Shown piece by piece: positions 21,871 to 33,913 of a DNA stretch of 64,000 nucleotides. The stretch lies in the NCBI GenBank assembly GCA_037893225.1, contig JAZGUH010000185.1, forward strand, positions 1,674,001 through 1,738,000, read 5' to 3'. The stretch's first letter is position 1, and every line of letters starts with the position of its first letter. The notes beneath the pieces were generated by a model. It saw only the letters and a list, made by a program, of their open reading frames with translations. It was not told the DNA's origin and made no database searches. A program made the translations under genes and the position numbers. Origin of the DNA: Hippasteria phrygiana. Lineage: Eukaryota > Echinodermata > Asteroidea > Valvatida > Goniasteridae.

Positions 21871-23110
21871 CATTAAAACAGTAAGGACTAGGTAATGTTA
21901 GTAGTCTGGCCCTGCTTTTAGATTGTTGGAGGATAAACAAACATGTGGTTTACTGATTCATCATTTGTGGAGTTAACTCGGGATGACCTGTTTCAAATAT
22001 CTGAATTGAAACTCCATCGCAGTAAAATATCAACATTTTTATGATTCAGAATTGCAAGAATGTGATGCAGTAAATTGTGTTTGAATCGGCGATAAGAGTT
22101 CTTCACAAGTTTTTTGGGGGGATCGGCTCCCCCACATTCTTTTCTTTCCTGCCCCTCATCCTAAATCTAATGTCCCCTGATTTTTTTAATGAAACACCTT
22201 TCTGATCATGCCCTGTGTACACTGATTATCCAGAATTTGAGGTTTACTTTTTTGGGGGATAGAGAAAATAGAGCCACCCATTGGCACTGTTAGTTTTCAT
22301 GTCTGGCAGATTATTAAATTCTGTACGGTCCGTGCTTTGTAGGCAGTATTGTCACTTTGAGCGCTGATGCTTTGTTCTCAATCCAAGTACGAGATTGTTC
22401 AGTCCATGTACATGTACTGTATCTCCAAAAGAAACTGCCAGTCTTTTTTTATATGGTTAGAATTATATGTGGTTAGCTCTCTATCTGTCTGAAATAATGC
22501 TCAGTTGTGCCCACACAAGTTGATGTTCCCAAATAAGATGCGACAAATGTTCTCATTTTCTGAATTGCTTACATTCGCAATGCAGCTTCAGTCCATCAAC
22601 CCTACGAATAATAAATTGGATACTTTGCCAACCCAGTCATCAGAAAAAGGCATTGTACTGTTCATGTGTGAGAAAGCTCTTTGCTTCCTCTGATAATTCC
22701 AAATTTAATCAAATACTATTTGGGAAATTTGGGAAATTTGGGAAGTTAACAAAAGGACATAAATCTTCATAAAATCCTCCCACGAATCAAACACACAAGA
22801 CATTGAGTTAGTTCTTAAAACCATTACTACCAGATTGTTTTCATCAAACTGACAATTCAACATTTAAAGAAGTACCAGAAAAGATTGTATTTTTCCAAGG
22901 GTAAAAACTCTGCCTCAACTTAAAAAAAGAAACGGGTCCAACTTCAAGATTGGATTTAATATTTGAGAATTTTGGCACATTAATTAATCTCAAAGTCGAA
23001 CTTGTGAAACATCCCTCAATGTGCAAGTTTATGGCGTAATGGCATGGACACCTGAAGTTGTCCTTCCTCCATGGTTTATTTGACCTCTGACCATGGTACA
23101 AGGCAGTTGC
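21871..23110. other. unassigned stretch
   Basis: No gene or repeat recognised. Contains a short direct repeat TTTGGGAAA near 22720-22740 and nothing else notable. Confidence 0.5.
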
Positions 23111-23595
23111 TAGGGGTGCACCACACTAATTCCAGCTCCATTGACAAGTGTAAAATCAACAAAGTTCAGGGCCCAATAACCTGTACCCCAGCATCACTGG
23201 GGTCTACACAAACAAATGCCACTTATTGTCTGATCTTTTGTCTGTCCATTTCTTTTCTATTTTTGGGGGGTTAACCAATTACATTTTTAATTATTGACAC
23301 AAAACAAACCCACCTCCAAAAAAGTCCTATTTCCCAAGCCGATCAACAGCCATTTTTAACATGGCATCCCTCCACTTTCTCGGGCAAATAGGACCCATTT
23401 TTCAACAGTAATTTTATCAAGTCTGCACACAGATGGAAGCCCAGAAACCAGGGAGTTGATGCTGGGCTATGTTTACACAATCCCACAATTTTTGGAGGCA
23501 CAAACTCTCCTTTTTCAAAAAAAGTTGTGGGTATACATTTTATGTTGATGAGCTGGCGCATAAATTCGGACATGAATTAGTGTAGTGCACCCCTA
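23111..23595. mobile_element. hAT-type MITE, ends TAGGGGTGCAC
   Basis: Inverted termini of about 22 bp with one mismatch: TAGGGGTGCACCACACTAAT on the left, and ATTAGTGTAGTGCACCCCTA on the right. TAGGG starts resemble the hAT-type ends at 26983, 54439 and 56529. The flanking 8-mers differ, so no target duplication supports it. The interior is non-coding. Confidence 0.65.
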
Positions 23596-24750
23596 GATGT
23601 GGGGAAAAATGGTGTCCAGTGACCTTCGTTGTTACCATTGATGGAATGGGTATTACAACTGAAAATTTCCCGAGACTATTTTGCATCGAGTGACTCATGT
23701 ACATTGTATATGAATTCTACTGTATCCTGTCAATTTGTTCAGGAGCAAGTGTGACATCTTTGAAGCAGTTAATTCTTGTTTTTATGCGCTGCATAGTTAA
23801 TGTGCATAGACGGTGTTTCATAAGCATTTAGACAGTTTTACTTTGTAAATGACACTTCATTAAAATAAAACAAAAGGCATTCCCTGGGATTTGAGCACTT
23901 ACATGTATTTCCATGTAAACTGGAACTTTTGCTCATCGGCCATTGCAGTTTGTGGAGAACTGAAGCAAGCAGTGGGCTTATTTGTACTCCATTGTGTGGT
24001 GTTTTCATCTCAATATGGTGATTAACGTGCTATTGTATTGGGAGTGATAATATGGTGATGTTGGCTTCAATTTGAACAGCTGGTGCACAGTCCAGTTTAC
24101 ATACATGTAATGATCAGTGGATTGGAGATGCTGCTTTCAGTTATCCTCATGATTCCACAGTGATGGAAATTGTTTTGTTTTTCCCCCGAGTGCGGGTGTC
24201 TGAAGCATGACAAGACATACTTGTACCACCAGTGCCAAACATAATCCCCAGCCTTCAATAATAACCCTCAATGTGGTTTAGGTTCACTACCTTTCAGGGC
24301 TGAACCCTCCTTGGTTTTTATGAAAGGTAATACCACTGGTCAGCATTTCATGGTCCACTGCTGATTATGGCCTTGTTAATCCAGCTGCCATTCATTGTGG
24401 GGTTTATGTAATCTGTCCAGTTTGACATAAATGGCCACAGTTACATTTGATGGGCCATGTGGTCACTCACAGTGGGGAGTCTGCAGGTGCATTGGAGCAT
24501 GGTCACATGTGATAAGAAACTGTCTGAAGAACTCTATTTGCATGCCATCTGTCCACCCTGCTGACTTGAATGGGCAGTGTTGAGGGCAATGGACATTGCA
24601 GATGTTTGGATATATAGATCATGGAGGTGGACAGTTTTTGCTGGCAGAATGCACAGGTAAATTGAAAACTATTTACTTTTGCATACCAGTCATCTTACAG
24701 GTCGGTGTCTTTAGCCCTATTTTGTATTGGATTTTTGGGGTAAAGTAAGA
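23596..24750. other. unassigned, high-complexity stretch; possible conserved non-coding DNA
   Basis: No gene recognised. From about 24180 to 24650 the composition is balanced and free of repeats, unlike its surroundings. Homeodomain-, E-box- and GATA-like words occur (TAATCC, CAGCTG, GATAAG), but such words are common by chance. A conserved enhancer is possible; nothing here proves it. Confidence 0.3.
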
Positions 24751-24753
24751 GAT

Positions 24754-25101
24754 GATAGTCGCAGGTTCAAATCCCGCTCCTGCAAGTTTCTTTGTTCACT
24801 TTGAAAATGTATTCAAATTTACCTAGTCAGTTTCCCTTGTGGATTGTTGATTGACGAATTATAAGTTAAAAAGTCGTATCCTCATTGAGTGATCCCCACA
24901 ATGTCGCTTCCCAGGTTGTATCGTAAAATTGGGTGTGATCCCTGGCTATACGGCATTCTGGGTTGATGACTTCTGACTAGTGCCCACCCGAACAAAGATA
25001 CTGACAATTTGGGAGACCGCCAACATAGGGGCAAGATAGCTCAGTTGGTAGAGTGCCGGTACAGTAACCCGGAGGTCGCAGTTTCGAATCCCGCTCTTGC
25101 C
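24754..25101 (+). repeat. tRNA-spacer-tRNA composite SINE
   Basis: The 3' half of a tRNA head (24754-24783, GTCGCAGGTTCAAATCCCGC) is followed by a spacer of about 245 bp and then a complete 72-nt head (25030-25101). That head has the A box TAGCTCAGTTGG, a B box written GTTTCGAATCC, and acceptor arms GGCAAGA/TCTTGCC that pair perfectly. The anticodon stem has a mismatch and position 33 is C, so it is not a canonical tRNA gene. Same repeat as 26661-27655, opposite strand. Confidence 0.85.
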
Positions 25102-25213
25102 AGTTTCTTTGTTCACTTTGAAAATGTATACAAAAAAATAATAAATATAGATTTCAGCTAGATTTCAAACATACATTTGCCAATGTCGTATAGAAATATG
25201 AGTTATATCTTAA

Positions 25214-25612
25214 AAGTAGTATACACCATGATTTGCTTTTGCTGTAATTTTCAGAAATAAAGGGATTTGTGGGTTAGTATTTTATAGCGTGCTAGCATAT
25301 ACTGTAACACTGACCTGTTTAAAGTTTTGTGTGCATAGATGCTGGGAAAAAGGGGAAAAAATCTGTTGTAGTAGTCTGGTTCCCTGACCATACCTTGGAC
25401 AAAACGGAGCAATTTATAGACGTTGGGGAATTATTAGGTTGGGGAACTAGACTATTAATAATGATTGTCGGCTGACAATTGTTGGAAAACAATATAAATT
25501 TCCACTTTTCTTGAAAATGACAGCACACCAGGTGCCATGACTTGCACAGGATGCTTGAGACTGCTATTTACTTAGTCTAGTATGGTATTTCGTAATAAAT
25601 CAGTAGTTTTTT
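25214..25612. mobile_element. GTGTACAC-family MITE, subtype B (best copy)
   Basis: Left end AAGTAGTATACACCATGA preceded by TTAA (25210-25213). Internal blocks match 5600 and 7020 in reverse order (ACTGACCTGTTTAAAGT, TCTGGTTCCCTGACC, ACTTTTCTTGAAAATGACAG, CTTAGTCTAGTATGGTATTT). A weak hairpin TTGTCGGCTGACAA takes the place of the CCAGCTGG palindrome of subtype A. Confidence 0.7.
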
Positions 25613-25920
25613 TTATGCAAATGTATACATTTAATGTATATTTTCAGTTGAAGTAAAAAGAAGTTGTACCAAGAGAGTGCTATTTTGGGTTTGTAATGGA
25701 ACTCCTTGCTAGAAAAACCTAGAGTACATTTTTTCCCTCCAAAGTAACCCAGCAATAATGTTTTAAATAAGTGTTGGTTAGAAATAGGTTTGAAGAAGTT
25801 ATGCCTCTCACATGCTTTGGTCATGATTTATACAAATTTGCAAAACAAGAGAAAAAGTTGAAATTGCTTCTTTGCTGCAAATTATGTGAACATTTATAGC
25901 AACATGGAAATAATGCTGTC

Positions 25921-25983
25921 GTACATGTACATGTACATGTACATGTACATGTACATGTACATGTACATGTACATGTACATGTA
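25921..25983. repeat. (GTACAT)n microsatellite
   Basis: About 10.5 perfect copies of the hexamer GTACAT, which is self-complementary as ATGTAC/GTACAT. Shorter runs of the same hexamer recur across the window (e.g. 37225-37250, 43270-43293, 60912-60927). Confidence 0.95.
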
Positions 25984-26660
25984 GTCATCAAATATTCTAT
26001 TGCATGGTTCCTTCAAAATTTGACTGCAAAAATTGTCCCAATTTATTCCCTGCAACATAATGGGAGGATTGTTAAGTTAAGTCTGTGATAGCAAGTAAAA
26101 TACTTGTGACCCAGAAATGTTTTTCCAGTTACCATTAAATGTTGGGACTCCATACACACAAAATGGGTGTTTCAGCTTTTTGGACAAGGCCTTGCTCAAA
26201 AAAGTTTTCCTGAATACATGTACATGTAGCCCCCTGTGCCAGTTCACTATCCATTTCATTAGCCTAGTTTTTAATTTTAGCTCATAGTAGGATTCTTTTA
26301 CACGTACAAATGATTTTAAAGTAACCAGTGTCCCACAGATCAGTTGCTGTTCTCTGAGCTGTTGGGATGTTTATCTAGTCTCCAGTAGTTGCTACTGGTG
26401 TTTGTATACCAGGCCAGTAAACAAAATCAGGTCTTGCACTCGTGAACTTTGGCCTCTACCCCCTACCTGTAGGTGAGGTGATTTGATGTGATGTGCAGCG
26501 CATACGTTGGTGACATAATGGACAGGTTTACAGCTTATATTATACAGCAGCAAGTAGTGATATGAAAGTCTTTGCTTTTGCAAAGTTTCAGGGGGAAGAA
26601 GTACAGCATTTGAAACTGGTGTCGATTACATTGCATTAACTTTTCGTTGGGAAAGATTTT
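25984..26660. other. unassigned stretch
   Basis: No gene or long repeat recognised; a short ACATGTACATGTA sits near 26216-26228. Confidence 0.5.
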
Positions 26661-27655
26661 ATTTTCAAAGTGAACAAAGAAACTGGCAGGAGCGGGATTC
26701 GAACCTGTGACCTCCGGGTTACCGTACTGGTGCTCTGCCAACTGAGCTATCTTGCCCTATGTTGGCGGTCTCCCAAATTGTCAGTATCTTTGTTCGGGGG
26801 TGCTAGTCAGAAGTCATAAACCCAGAATGCCGTATAGCCAGGGATCACACCCAATTTTACGATACAACCTGGGAAGCGACATTGTGGGGATCACTCAATG
26901 AGGATACGACTTATAATTTGTCAAACAATCCACAAGGGAAACTGACTAGGTAAATTTGAATACATTTTCAAAGTGAACAAAGTAGGGGTGTGCATTTACG
27001 GGTAGTAAAAGAACCGGGTACCCGATTGAAAAAAATACGGGTACCCGGGTACCCGTTAAAGAAACCCAACCCAAAACTTCCAATCCCGGAAGTTGCAATA
27101 ATGTCTTTCTCTGAGATTCAAAAGTCTGAAAAATCTCATGCCTGTCCAGTAAACATGATCACTTCTCTGCCATTACATGTTTCGGTACGTGCATATGCCG
27201 GCATATCACAAAAGACAAGCTTTATACAGTTGTATTTATTGTGGAATGAGGCATGCTATTATGTCTGGTCGAGGCTCTTTATCCATACCCAGACTACAAA
27301 AACCACAACCGGTAAATTCCCTTTATTGTCAATTTTCGTGAGTGTCACGGTCATAAACATGAAATCTGTGCTGGTTTCCCATGTAGTCGGGTTTTAATTT
27401 TGAAAATTCCCGACAAATAACATTTGAAACCTTTCCTTTTTCATTTTCTGGGAAGTTACTATGCGATAATGTAAAGTTGTACGGGTACTCGATTCCATAA
27501 TCTGGAACCGGTTCCTGACATGAACGGTCGGTGTCTCGGGTACCCGGTTCCGATGCACACCCCTAGAACAAAGAAACTGGCAGGAGCGGGATTCTAACCT
27601 GCGACCTCCGGGTTACTGTACCGGCGCTCTACCAACTGAGCTATCTTGCCCTATG
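26661..27655 (-). repeat. tRNA-spacer-tRNA composite SINE split by a hAT element
   Basis: Two 72-nt tRNA-like heads lie in the same orientation on the minus strand (26685-26756 and 27579-27650). They are joined by a spacer that is 231 bp once the hAT insertion (26983-27565) and its duplicated 8 bp are removed. A boxes (TAGCTCAGTTGG) are exact. The B box is intact in the first and altered in the second (GGTTAGAATCC). The spacer contains GGTTGTATCGTAAAATTGGG on the complement, as at 15.2 and 24.9 kb. Confidence 0.85.
26983..27565. mobile_element. hAT MITE, ends TAGGGGTGTGCAT, 8-bp duplication GAACAAAG
   Basis: Perfect 13-bp inverted termini TAGGGGTGTGCAT / ATGCACACCCCTA are flanked by identical GAACAAAG (26975-26982 and 27566-27573). 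Subterminal repeats of GGGTACCC and GAACCGGTTCC occur at both ends. The right half and ends match the 56529-57275 copy. The 135-codon frame inside (26990-27397) shows no transposase motif. This is a clear non-autonomous hAT insertion into the SINE. Confidence 0.92.
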
Positions 27656-27659
27656 TATT

Positions 27660-29037
27660 AAAGATTTTACTTTAATACCCCCCCCGCCAAAATTAGTCAG
27701 GAACAGCAAATCTTGGAAAATAACCATCCCTCTGTGTTCAGAATTGTATAAACACTTTGCACAACCTTTAAATTTGAGAATTTTGTTGGGAAATTTTCGT
27801 GAAATATAGGGGAAGAAAGTTTGTGTTTTCTATGTTAGATGTTCTTGGCACAGTGTATGGTCACTCAAAGTGTTCACATACATGTTGATTTCTGCCTCAT
27901 TTTTACAGATTTTGCTGACATAAATCTTGAAATAACAGGTTGTGCCACATGTTTAGACAGTTATCAAGGAGTGTTGGTTATTTTTCTAAGAGTTTGCTGT
28001 TATTGGTCCATTTTGGTGGGGGTATTAAAGTAAATTCTTTCCCAGCATTGGTTGAACCCGAGTTGATTGTCGTTTATCTTCTGTTGTGCACATTTTGCAA
28101 GTGCTCTACTGCAGTGTAAAGTAAATTGTAGTAAGGGAATTTGTGTGTGGTTGTAGTACACAATCTTCCAATCTTCCAAGTTTGTAAACATGGCTGATCT
28201 TGCCTAATTAGTTGCAAGAAGGTTTTGCATTTGTTGTTACAAAAAAAACGTCACTGTTTCATTAAAAATATTAATTTGAATAAGTTTGACTTGCCGCGCA
28301 ATTCCATTGTTAAATTCAGAGGTACACTGTAACAAATATACATTTACTTAGAGGGATGAAAATTTGGTTTGGAAAAGTCCGACTGTTGGAAACCAGTACA
28401 GTTTTTCATCATTTATTTCCAAATGTCGCATTTTCAAGGCATGGTTGTGTACATTATTGTATTCTACTTTTTAATGATTTTCCAACCATATACATTTTTG
28501 GATGCCCGCTTTTTCTGCCTCCAATTTGGCACTGCAGTTATTTGGCCCCATTCCCTTGAGCGTACATAAATTCTGAGCAGAACCTTGTTAAAATCGTTTC
28601 TTTTCAGTGTCAGCAAAATGCAGAACATGAGTAATGGCAGCATTGCGGTTTTTTGACATGCAAGGCAGGCCATATTATAAGGCTGGTCTCCCCATCTCCT
28701 TCAGGCCTCTGGCAGGCCAGGGGAACCCCCATATCAGTGTTGGCCAGTGACTAAGCAAGCCAGAGCCAAAACCACAAAACCTTGGCTGAGTGCCAGCCTT
28801 GGATCCCAAACATGGAAGGAGCGAACAAGAAGCATCAGTGGCTGTACGCTGTTCGAGCCTGCAGATTTGAGGCGAGGCTGAGCAGCAGATGCGAATCTTG
28901 TCATCTCGAGTGTCCTGATTTTTCAGTGTCGGACATTGGGGATACACAATCCCATACATTTAACGTGCTAAATTTGGGTCGTGTTTATATTAATTATTAT
29001 GTAGGTTTGAAGCTAATATTTGGAAACTTGGTAGGTC
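27660..29037. other. unassigned stretch
   Basis: No gene recognised. A 94-codon minus-strand frame (28675-28959) overlaps a plus-strand frame of similar length, and neither shows a domain. The local GC rise at 28680-28900 could be an old retroelement piece, but I cannot name it. Confidence 0.45.
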
Positions 29038-29039
29038 TA

Positions 29040-29711
29040 AAGCCGTGTCCGCACTGGACTTTTTTTGGAAGGTTTTACCGAGACGATGGTAAAATGAAAA
29101 ATGGTCAAATATGACCATTGTCCGCACTTGGACTTGGACACGGGAACATTTTACCGAGACTGTGGGAGAAGTAACCGAGCTGTCAATATAACGACTCATG
29201 AGGGCGCTTTGCGTGACCTTTCTACATTGACACGATTGACCAAAATCACGCCTGCCTTTTTATTTTTCCGGCCGAAGTGTACACGCAGGCCTACGTCTTT
29301 AGCACCAACTAAACTAACGACTTTATCAATAATATGATCTACCATGATTGCTACCAAAAGAGGAACAACGCACTGGAATTTGGAAACTTGCCACGTGCAC
29401 CGCACAGCGGTGAAACAATGTAAAGCGCATGCGTGGTTTCCCTGTGAAGTATGACCTTGCGCTCGGGCCGGATGTACGCTTTCCTGAGCCGCTTTTACCG
29501 ACTCGCACTGTCCGCACTGGATTTATCGTCTCGGGAAAAGTTACCTGGTCAGTTTTCCTGGGCAGCAGTTGGCCGGTAGAAGTAACCGCTGGACTCAGGA
29601 AAAATAACTGCGAGGAAAACGTCCTAGGCTGTCTGCACTGGACTTAAAATGGGAAAAGTTCCCATTGTCTCGGTAAGTTTTACCAAAGTAAGTCCAGTGC
29701 GGACATGGCTT
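29040..29711. mobile_element. 'GTGTCCGCACTGG' element, copy 1
   Basis: Inverted termini AAGCCGTGTCCGCACTGGAC / GTCCAGTGCGGACATGGCTT are flanked by TA (29038-29039, 29712-29713). Subterminal blocks on both sides repeat TTTTACC(G/A)AGACGATGG-like and TCCGCACTGGA words. The 672-bp body is GC-moderate with no transposase. Sister copies: 31366-32043 and 62627-63300. The superfamily is open (TA or TTA target). Confidence 0.82.
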
Positions 29712-29713
29712 TA

Positions 29714-31365
29714 GTTGATGCATTGAGATGGTTAATGTCCTTTACAAAAATCTCCCATGAAAAACCCATGGGAATTGCATGGTGAATTAGACACCATGTG
29801 AATCCCATGGGCGGTTTTTGTAAGGAGGCGGCACAGACCCCGTTTGTATTCGTACGTTGGTTACTCTTGTCCTATCAGGCTGTCTTAAAGGGACACATTT
29901 CCTTGGAGGCACCCAATTTGGCAGTGTTCCCCCTAAAATTGCCATGGTTGAAAAGATCATTTCAAAAGTCGAATCTAATAATGTTGCACGACCATCCCTT
30001 GAAAATACACCAGTTCGGTTCGGAAAAATCCCAAAATATTTGGTAAAAAGGTTATGCTCAGATTGCAGCAAAGGTTAAAAATGGACAAAATGTGGCTTTG
30101 AGTGGACAGGCAGTTTTAATCTTTTAAATTAATTTTAATGAATAACATCACATAAATCACATGGGAAATTGACTCATTTCATTCAGTTTTTAGAACAAAG
30201 AAAATTGACAAGAGTGGGGCTTGAACCTGGGACTTCTTGATTGCAGTTGGAAAGGTACACGTTACTGTCGTATGTAGTTCTTGGGGAAATTGTTCAGATC
30301 TATACTAGTAATACGCTTCTCTGAGAACTTGATGCATATTGTTAAAATAAAGAAGGGAATTTCATTAAAATTTATCCTATCGCTAGCACAGATACACATT
30401 CTCTCCCTTTAGATGCCTTTTGCGGAATTTCATTAGGTTATTTTGGTTTATCTTAGTTTTTTGTGTTATGCGTCATGTACGAAATTTGATGCGAGTGTCT
30501 AAATTGTTGTCGAAGCATTGCATTTACTGGGATGAGTTGTCATAAGTAGTTGGATTTTAAAGGTATTTTTGTGTGTTCTGGTAAGTACACATTTAAAAGG
30601 CATCCCTGGATCATGTGGTTGAATTTTTGACCACGTCATTTCCATGACATGCACCCATAAGGGGGTAGGGGGGGTGTTTCGGTAATGAGTTTCTGTTCAA
30701 TCATTAGCTGGCACCTACCAGTAAATGTACATGTATCAAATGAAAGTAATCATGCTTTGCCTCTATGAAAAAGCGTGCCATTTTAAAGGTATGGATATAT
30801 GTAGCTTTGGCAATGGTTAATTTGTTTTAATAGTTTTTCTGAAAGCTTACTGTTTATAAAGATGATACAGTACCTATCCAGTACTGAGAAATATTTATAT
30901 CTGAAATGCTACATGTATCTTTGAAAAATTGTATCTGAAGACCTCCAAAAACGCTGGCTTATTTGGATTTCAACAATCAAAAAAGCACATATGGACGTGC
31001 ACAAAATCACTGTTCAAACGGAACCGTTTTTTTCACTAATTTCTTGTGACTCGGATGACAGATTGAGCCCAAACTTTCACAGGTTTATTTCATGTAAATG
31101 TCGAAGCACACAAAAAATATGAACTCTGCCTGCAACTATTTTGTTAGCTCTACCAATACTGTAATCATACCCTAAAAGTATCATCGTGTACAGTATATCT
31201 GTACTACAAACAGAAGTAGGGCAAGTGTAAAATTTAATACAAATTAACTTGTGGTTTACTGGCAGACCTGTTTTTGCCCTTTCATTCCGGTAATTTAACT
31301 GGTCATTCTGTTTTTATAAACTGGAAAAATTGCCTTGATCGAAAATTCCTTTTACTCCAGAGTGA
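29714..31365. other. unassigned stretch with a SINE remnant near 30195
   Basis: No gene recognised. At 30190-30232, GAACAAAGAAAATTGACAAG then GGGCTTGAACCTGG is a decayed head of the 25-kb SINE family. The remainder is AT-rich without arrays. Confidence 0.5.
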
Positions 31366-32043
31366 AAAGCCGTCTTGCACTGGCCTTTTTTGGGGTTAAA
31401 GCTTACCGAGACGATGGGTACTTTCCCATTTTAAGTCCAGTGCGGACAGCCTGGGACGTTTTCCTCTCAGTTACTTTTCCCGAGTCCAGCGGTTACTTCT
31501 ACTGGGCAACTGCTGCCCAGGAAAACTGACCAGAGACTTTTCCAGAGACGATAAGTCCAGTGCGGACAGTGCGAGTCGGTAAAAGCGTCCCAGGAAAGCG
31601 TACATTCGGCCCGAGCGCGAGGTCATGCTACACAGGGACACCACGCATGCGCTTTGCATTGTTTCACCGCGGTGCCGGTGCGGTGCATATGTGGCAAGTT
31701 TCCAAATTCCTGGTGTGTTGTTCCTCTTGGTCGCAATCATGGCAGATATTATTATTGATAGTCGGAAGTTTGATTGGTGCTACCAGTGCATCATTCACAG
31801 ATGGTAATGAAGGACGTCGACGTCATGTCTTACAATGAAAGAAATTACAACGGATGTAGAAAGGTCACACAAAGCGTCCTCATGAGTCGTTATACTGACA
31901 GCTCGGTTACTTCTACCACGGTCTCGGTAAACTTTTTCCGTGTCGAAAGTCCAAGTGCGGACAGTGGTCACATTTGACCATTTTTCATTTAACCAATGTC
32001 TCGGTAAAACCTTCAAAAAAAGAAGTCCAGTGCGGACACAGCT
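31366..32043. mobile_element. 'GTGTCCGCACTGG' element, copy 2
   Basis: Left end AAAGCCGTCTTGCACTGGCC is mutated; right end AAGTCCAGTGCGGACACAGC is intact. The body runs in the opposite orientation to copies 1 and 3. It contains ATGAGTCGTTATACTGACAG, the complement of their ATAACGACTCATGAGG block. Target duplication not preserved. Confidence 0.78.
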
Positions 32044-32929
32044 AAAGACAACAATTTCAAGCAACATCTCCAAAACCACAGAGTTAACCCTGCTGATGCA
32101 AACAGAGGAAATGCACTATAGTCTTAATAGTTGAGAATGTTTACGAGATGTCAAGAGATACCTGTTGCGAGGTATCAGTCCATGTTCATGTGTACGGTGT
32201 GAATACAGTGCCCGTTGGAAGAAAGCCTGTTGATAGCCACAGCAATTTTCCACAAGAAACAGTAGTGGACAGGTAATTCTAAAGAGGTCTCTACAAGGAT
32301 ATTTGTGCATAAAAAAGGTCAAAATTTAACTGAATAAATGTTCTGGAAGACAGGCGCACCCGCCTCGATCGCATGCAAAATGTTTGTCTATTGTCAATAG
32401 AGGGCGCTATTTCTTACTTTTTTCTCATGCACATTTCGGGCTTGTTTTTGTCGTAAATTTTCTCATTCCCAAACAATTTGTGGAAGTGGGAACAAAGTTT
32501 TTTCGATTAAGTACATCATAATTTATAGAACTGGCATTTTTATAAACTTCTGCAAACCAGATCACGTAACTCCAAAACTAAAGCACTTTCGACCTCTCGT
32601 CCCATGGACTATTGTGCGTAAAGCTCGCAGCGGCCAATGCGCAATCCAGATTTGTATACACTGAGATCAGTGCTTGCATACACGTGCTTACAGTTCTTTG
32701 AGACTTGACCAGAGGTTATGTACTGAAGAATATGACTCGGCGGTCTTGTTCTCATCATATGATGCACGATATGGGGCAGAGGGAACCCCCCCCTCTTTTG
32801 TGTTGGTCATTTTGTTCCCGGAATCTTAGGAATTCTTTTCAGAGGTCTAGGGGGATGTGTTAGGTAACAATAGTCTGGAGAGTGTATAGGGTATATGGAC
32901 AAAGGGGGGGGGGGGGGGGTACCCTTCTG
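32044..32929. other. unassigned; includes a hAT MITE end and poly-G
   Basis: At 32606-32672, GCGGCCAATGCGCAATCCAG and GAGATCAGTG match the right end of the 57403 element, so this is a one-ended fragment. A 16-base poly-G run lies at 32904-32919, just before the hAT element. No gene seen. Confidence 0.55.
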
Positions 32930-33913
32930 TAAGCCTGTTCGATATGACGATATTTCCCGATATTTCGATATTTTTTTCATATTGAAAATCGTATCGGCCC
33001 CTTTAAAAAAAACGGAATATCGGGGAATTCGATATACTGAAGAATATCGCGATATATGTTCCTTTTGGCCGCATTACGTGTGGATTTGTCCAGTTTACTT
33101 TGCTCGAAATTCCAGTTATTTCCAATTATTGGACGGTAGGAATAGTATGCACTAAATGTGTCTTTCTTTGACCGTTTTCTAAACCCCGACATGACATCTC
33201 CGCTCCGCGCCGTACGTTGTCAAGTGCAAACAACGTCTTATTCCCAGTGTACAATGTACGTACCTACACGCTTGCGAACTCATCTTGAGATGGAGGGGTA
33301 TGGCAATTGTTTGCAATAAGGTCAACCCCTGTAGCGCGTGCGCGTTGCTTTGTTGCTAGCCTTGGTCAAGTGCAAGCAACCGCACTGAATGCCACCGTCC
33401 TTCCCCAGTGTACAAGGCACACGTAGTTAGGTGTAGTTACGTGTAGCGAACTGCGTCGCGTCTTGAGAAAAGATTAAAACACGTGCCGCGCATCCATTGT
33501 ACATTGTGCAATGTCATGTCCTCTTCACAAAATATACGACACGATCGTTTGTTGACAGCTCGCATGTGATCGTCCATGGTATTATCATCTAATCAACAAT
33601 GCTGAAATAGAAACAAACGCTAGTCTTTCTGGAGTGCCATAAAGTAGCCAACTGAAGGTAAATGTCGTAAAACTCCAAATACTCAACGAGCGAAGGGAAG
33701 CTTTGTCAAACCGGCCCCCCGTTCCTGCCGCTCAATCCCGGCGATCCCGGTGGCCCCGACCTCATGATGCCGTGGTGACTTCCGTCATGTATTTTTTTTA
33801 TTCCTCCGTTCTTCCGGTAATGAAAAAGTGACGTCATCACGATAATATAGAATATCGCGATATTTTTCTGCCGATATTTCGGTATCAAAATAAATGGATA
33901 TCGAACAGCCTTA
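32930..33913. mobile_element. hAT element, 8-bp duplication CCCTTCTG, GATATTTCG subterminal repeats
   Basis: Identical CCCTTCTG flanks (32922-32929, 33914-33921) surround 984 bp. The inverted ends are TAAGCCTGTTCGATAT and ATATCGAACAGCCTTA. Both ends carry repeated GATATTTCGATATT / AATATCGCGATAT words. The middle is CpG-richer, with ACGTGTAG and GCGCGTGCGCG stretches, and lacks any transposase frame. Confidence 0.9.

Noticed and set aside
25030..25101. Functional tRNA gene (Thr-like anticodon)
   Set aside because: Acceptor and D arms pair, but U33 is missing, anticodon and T stems have mismatches, and the unit is part of a dispersed SINE.
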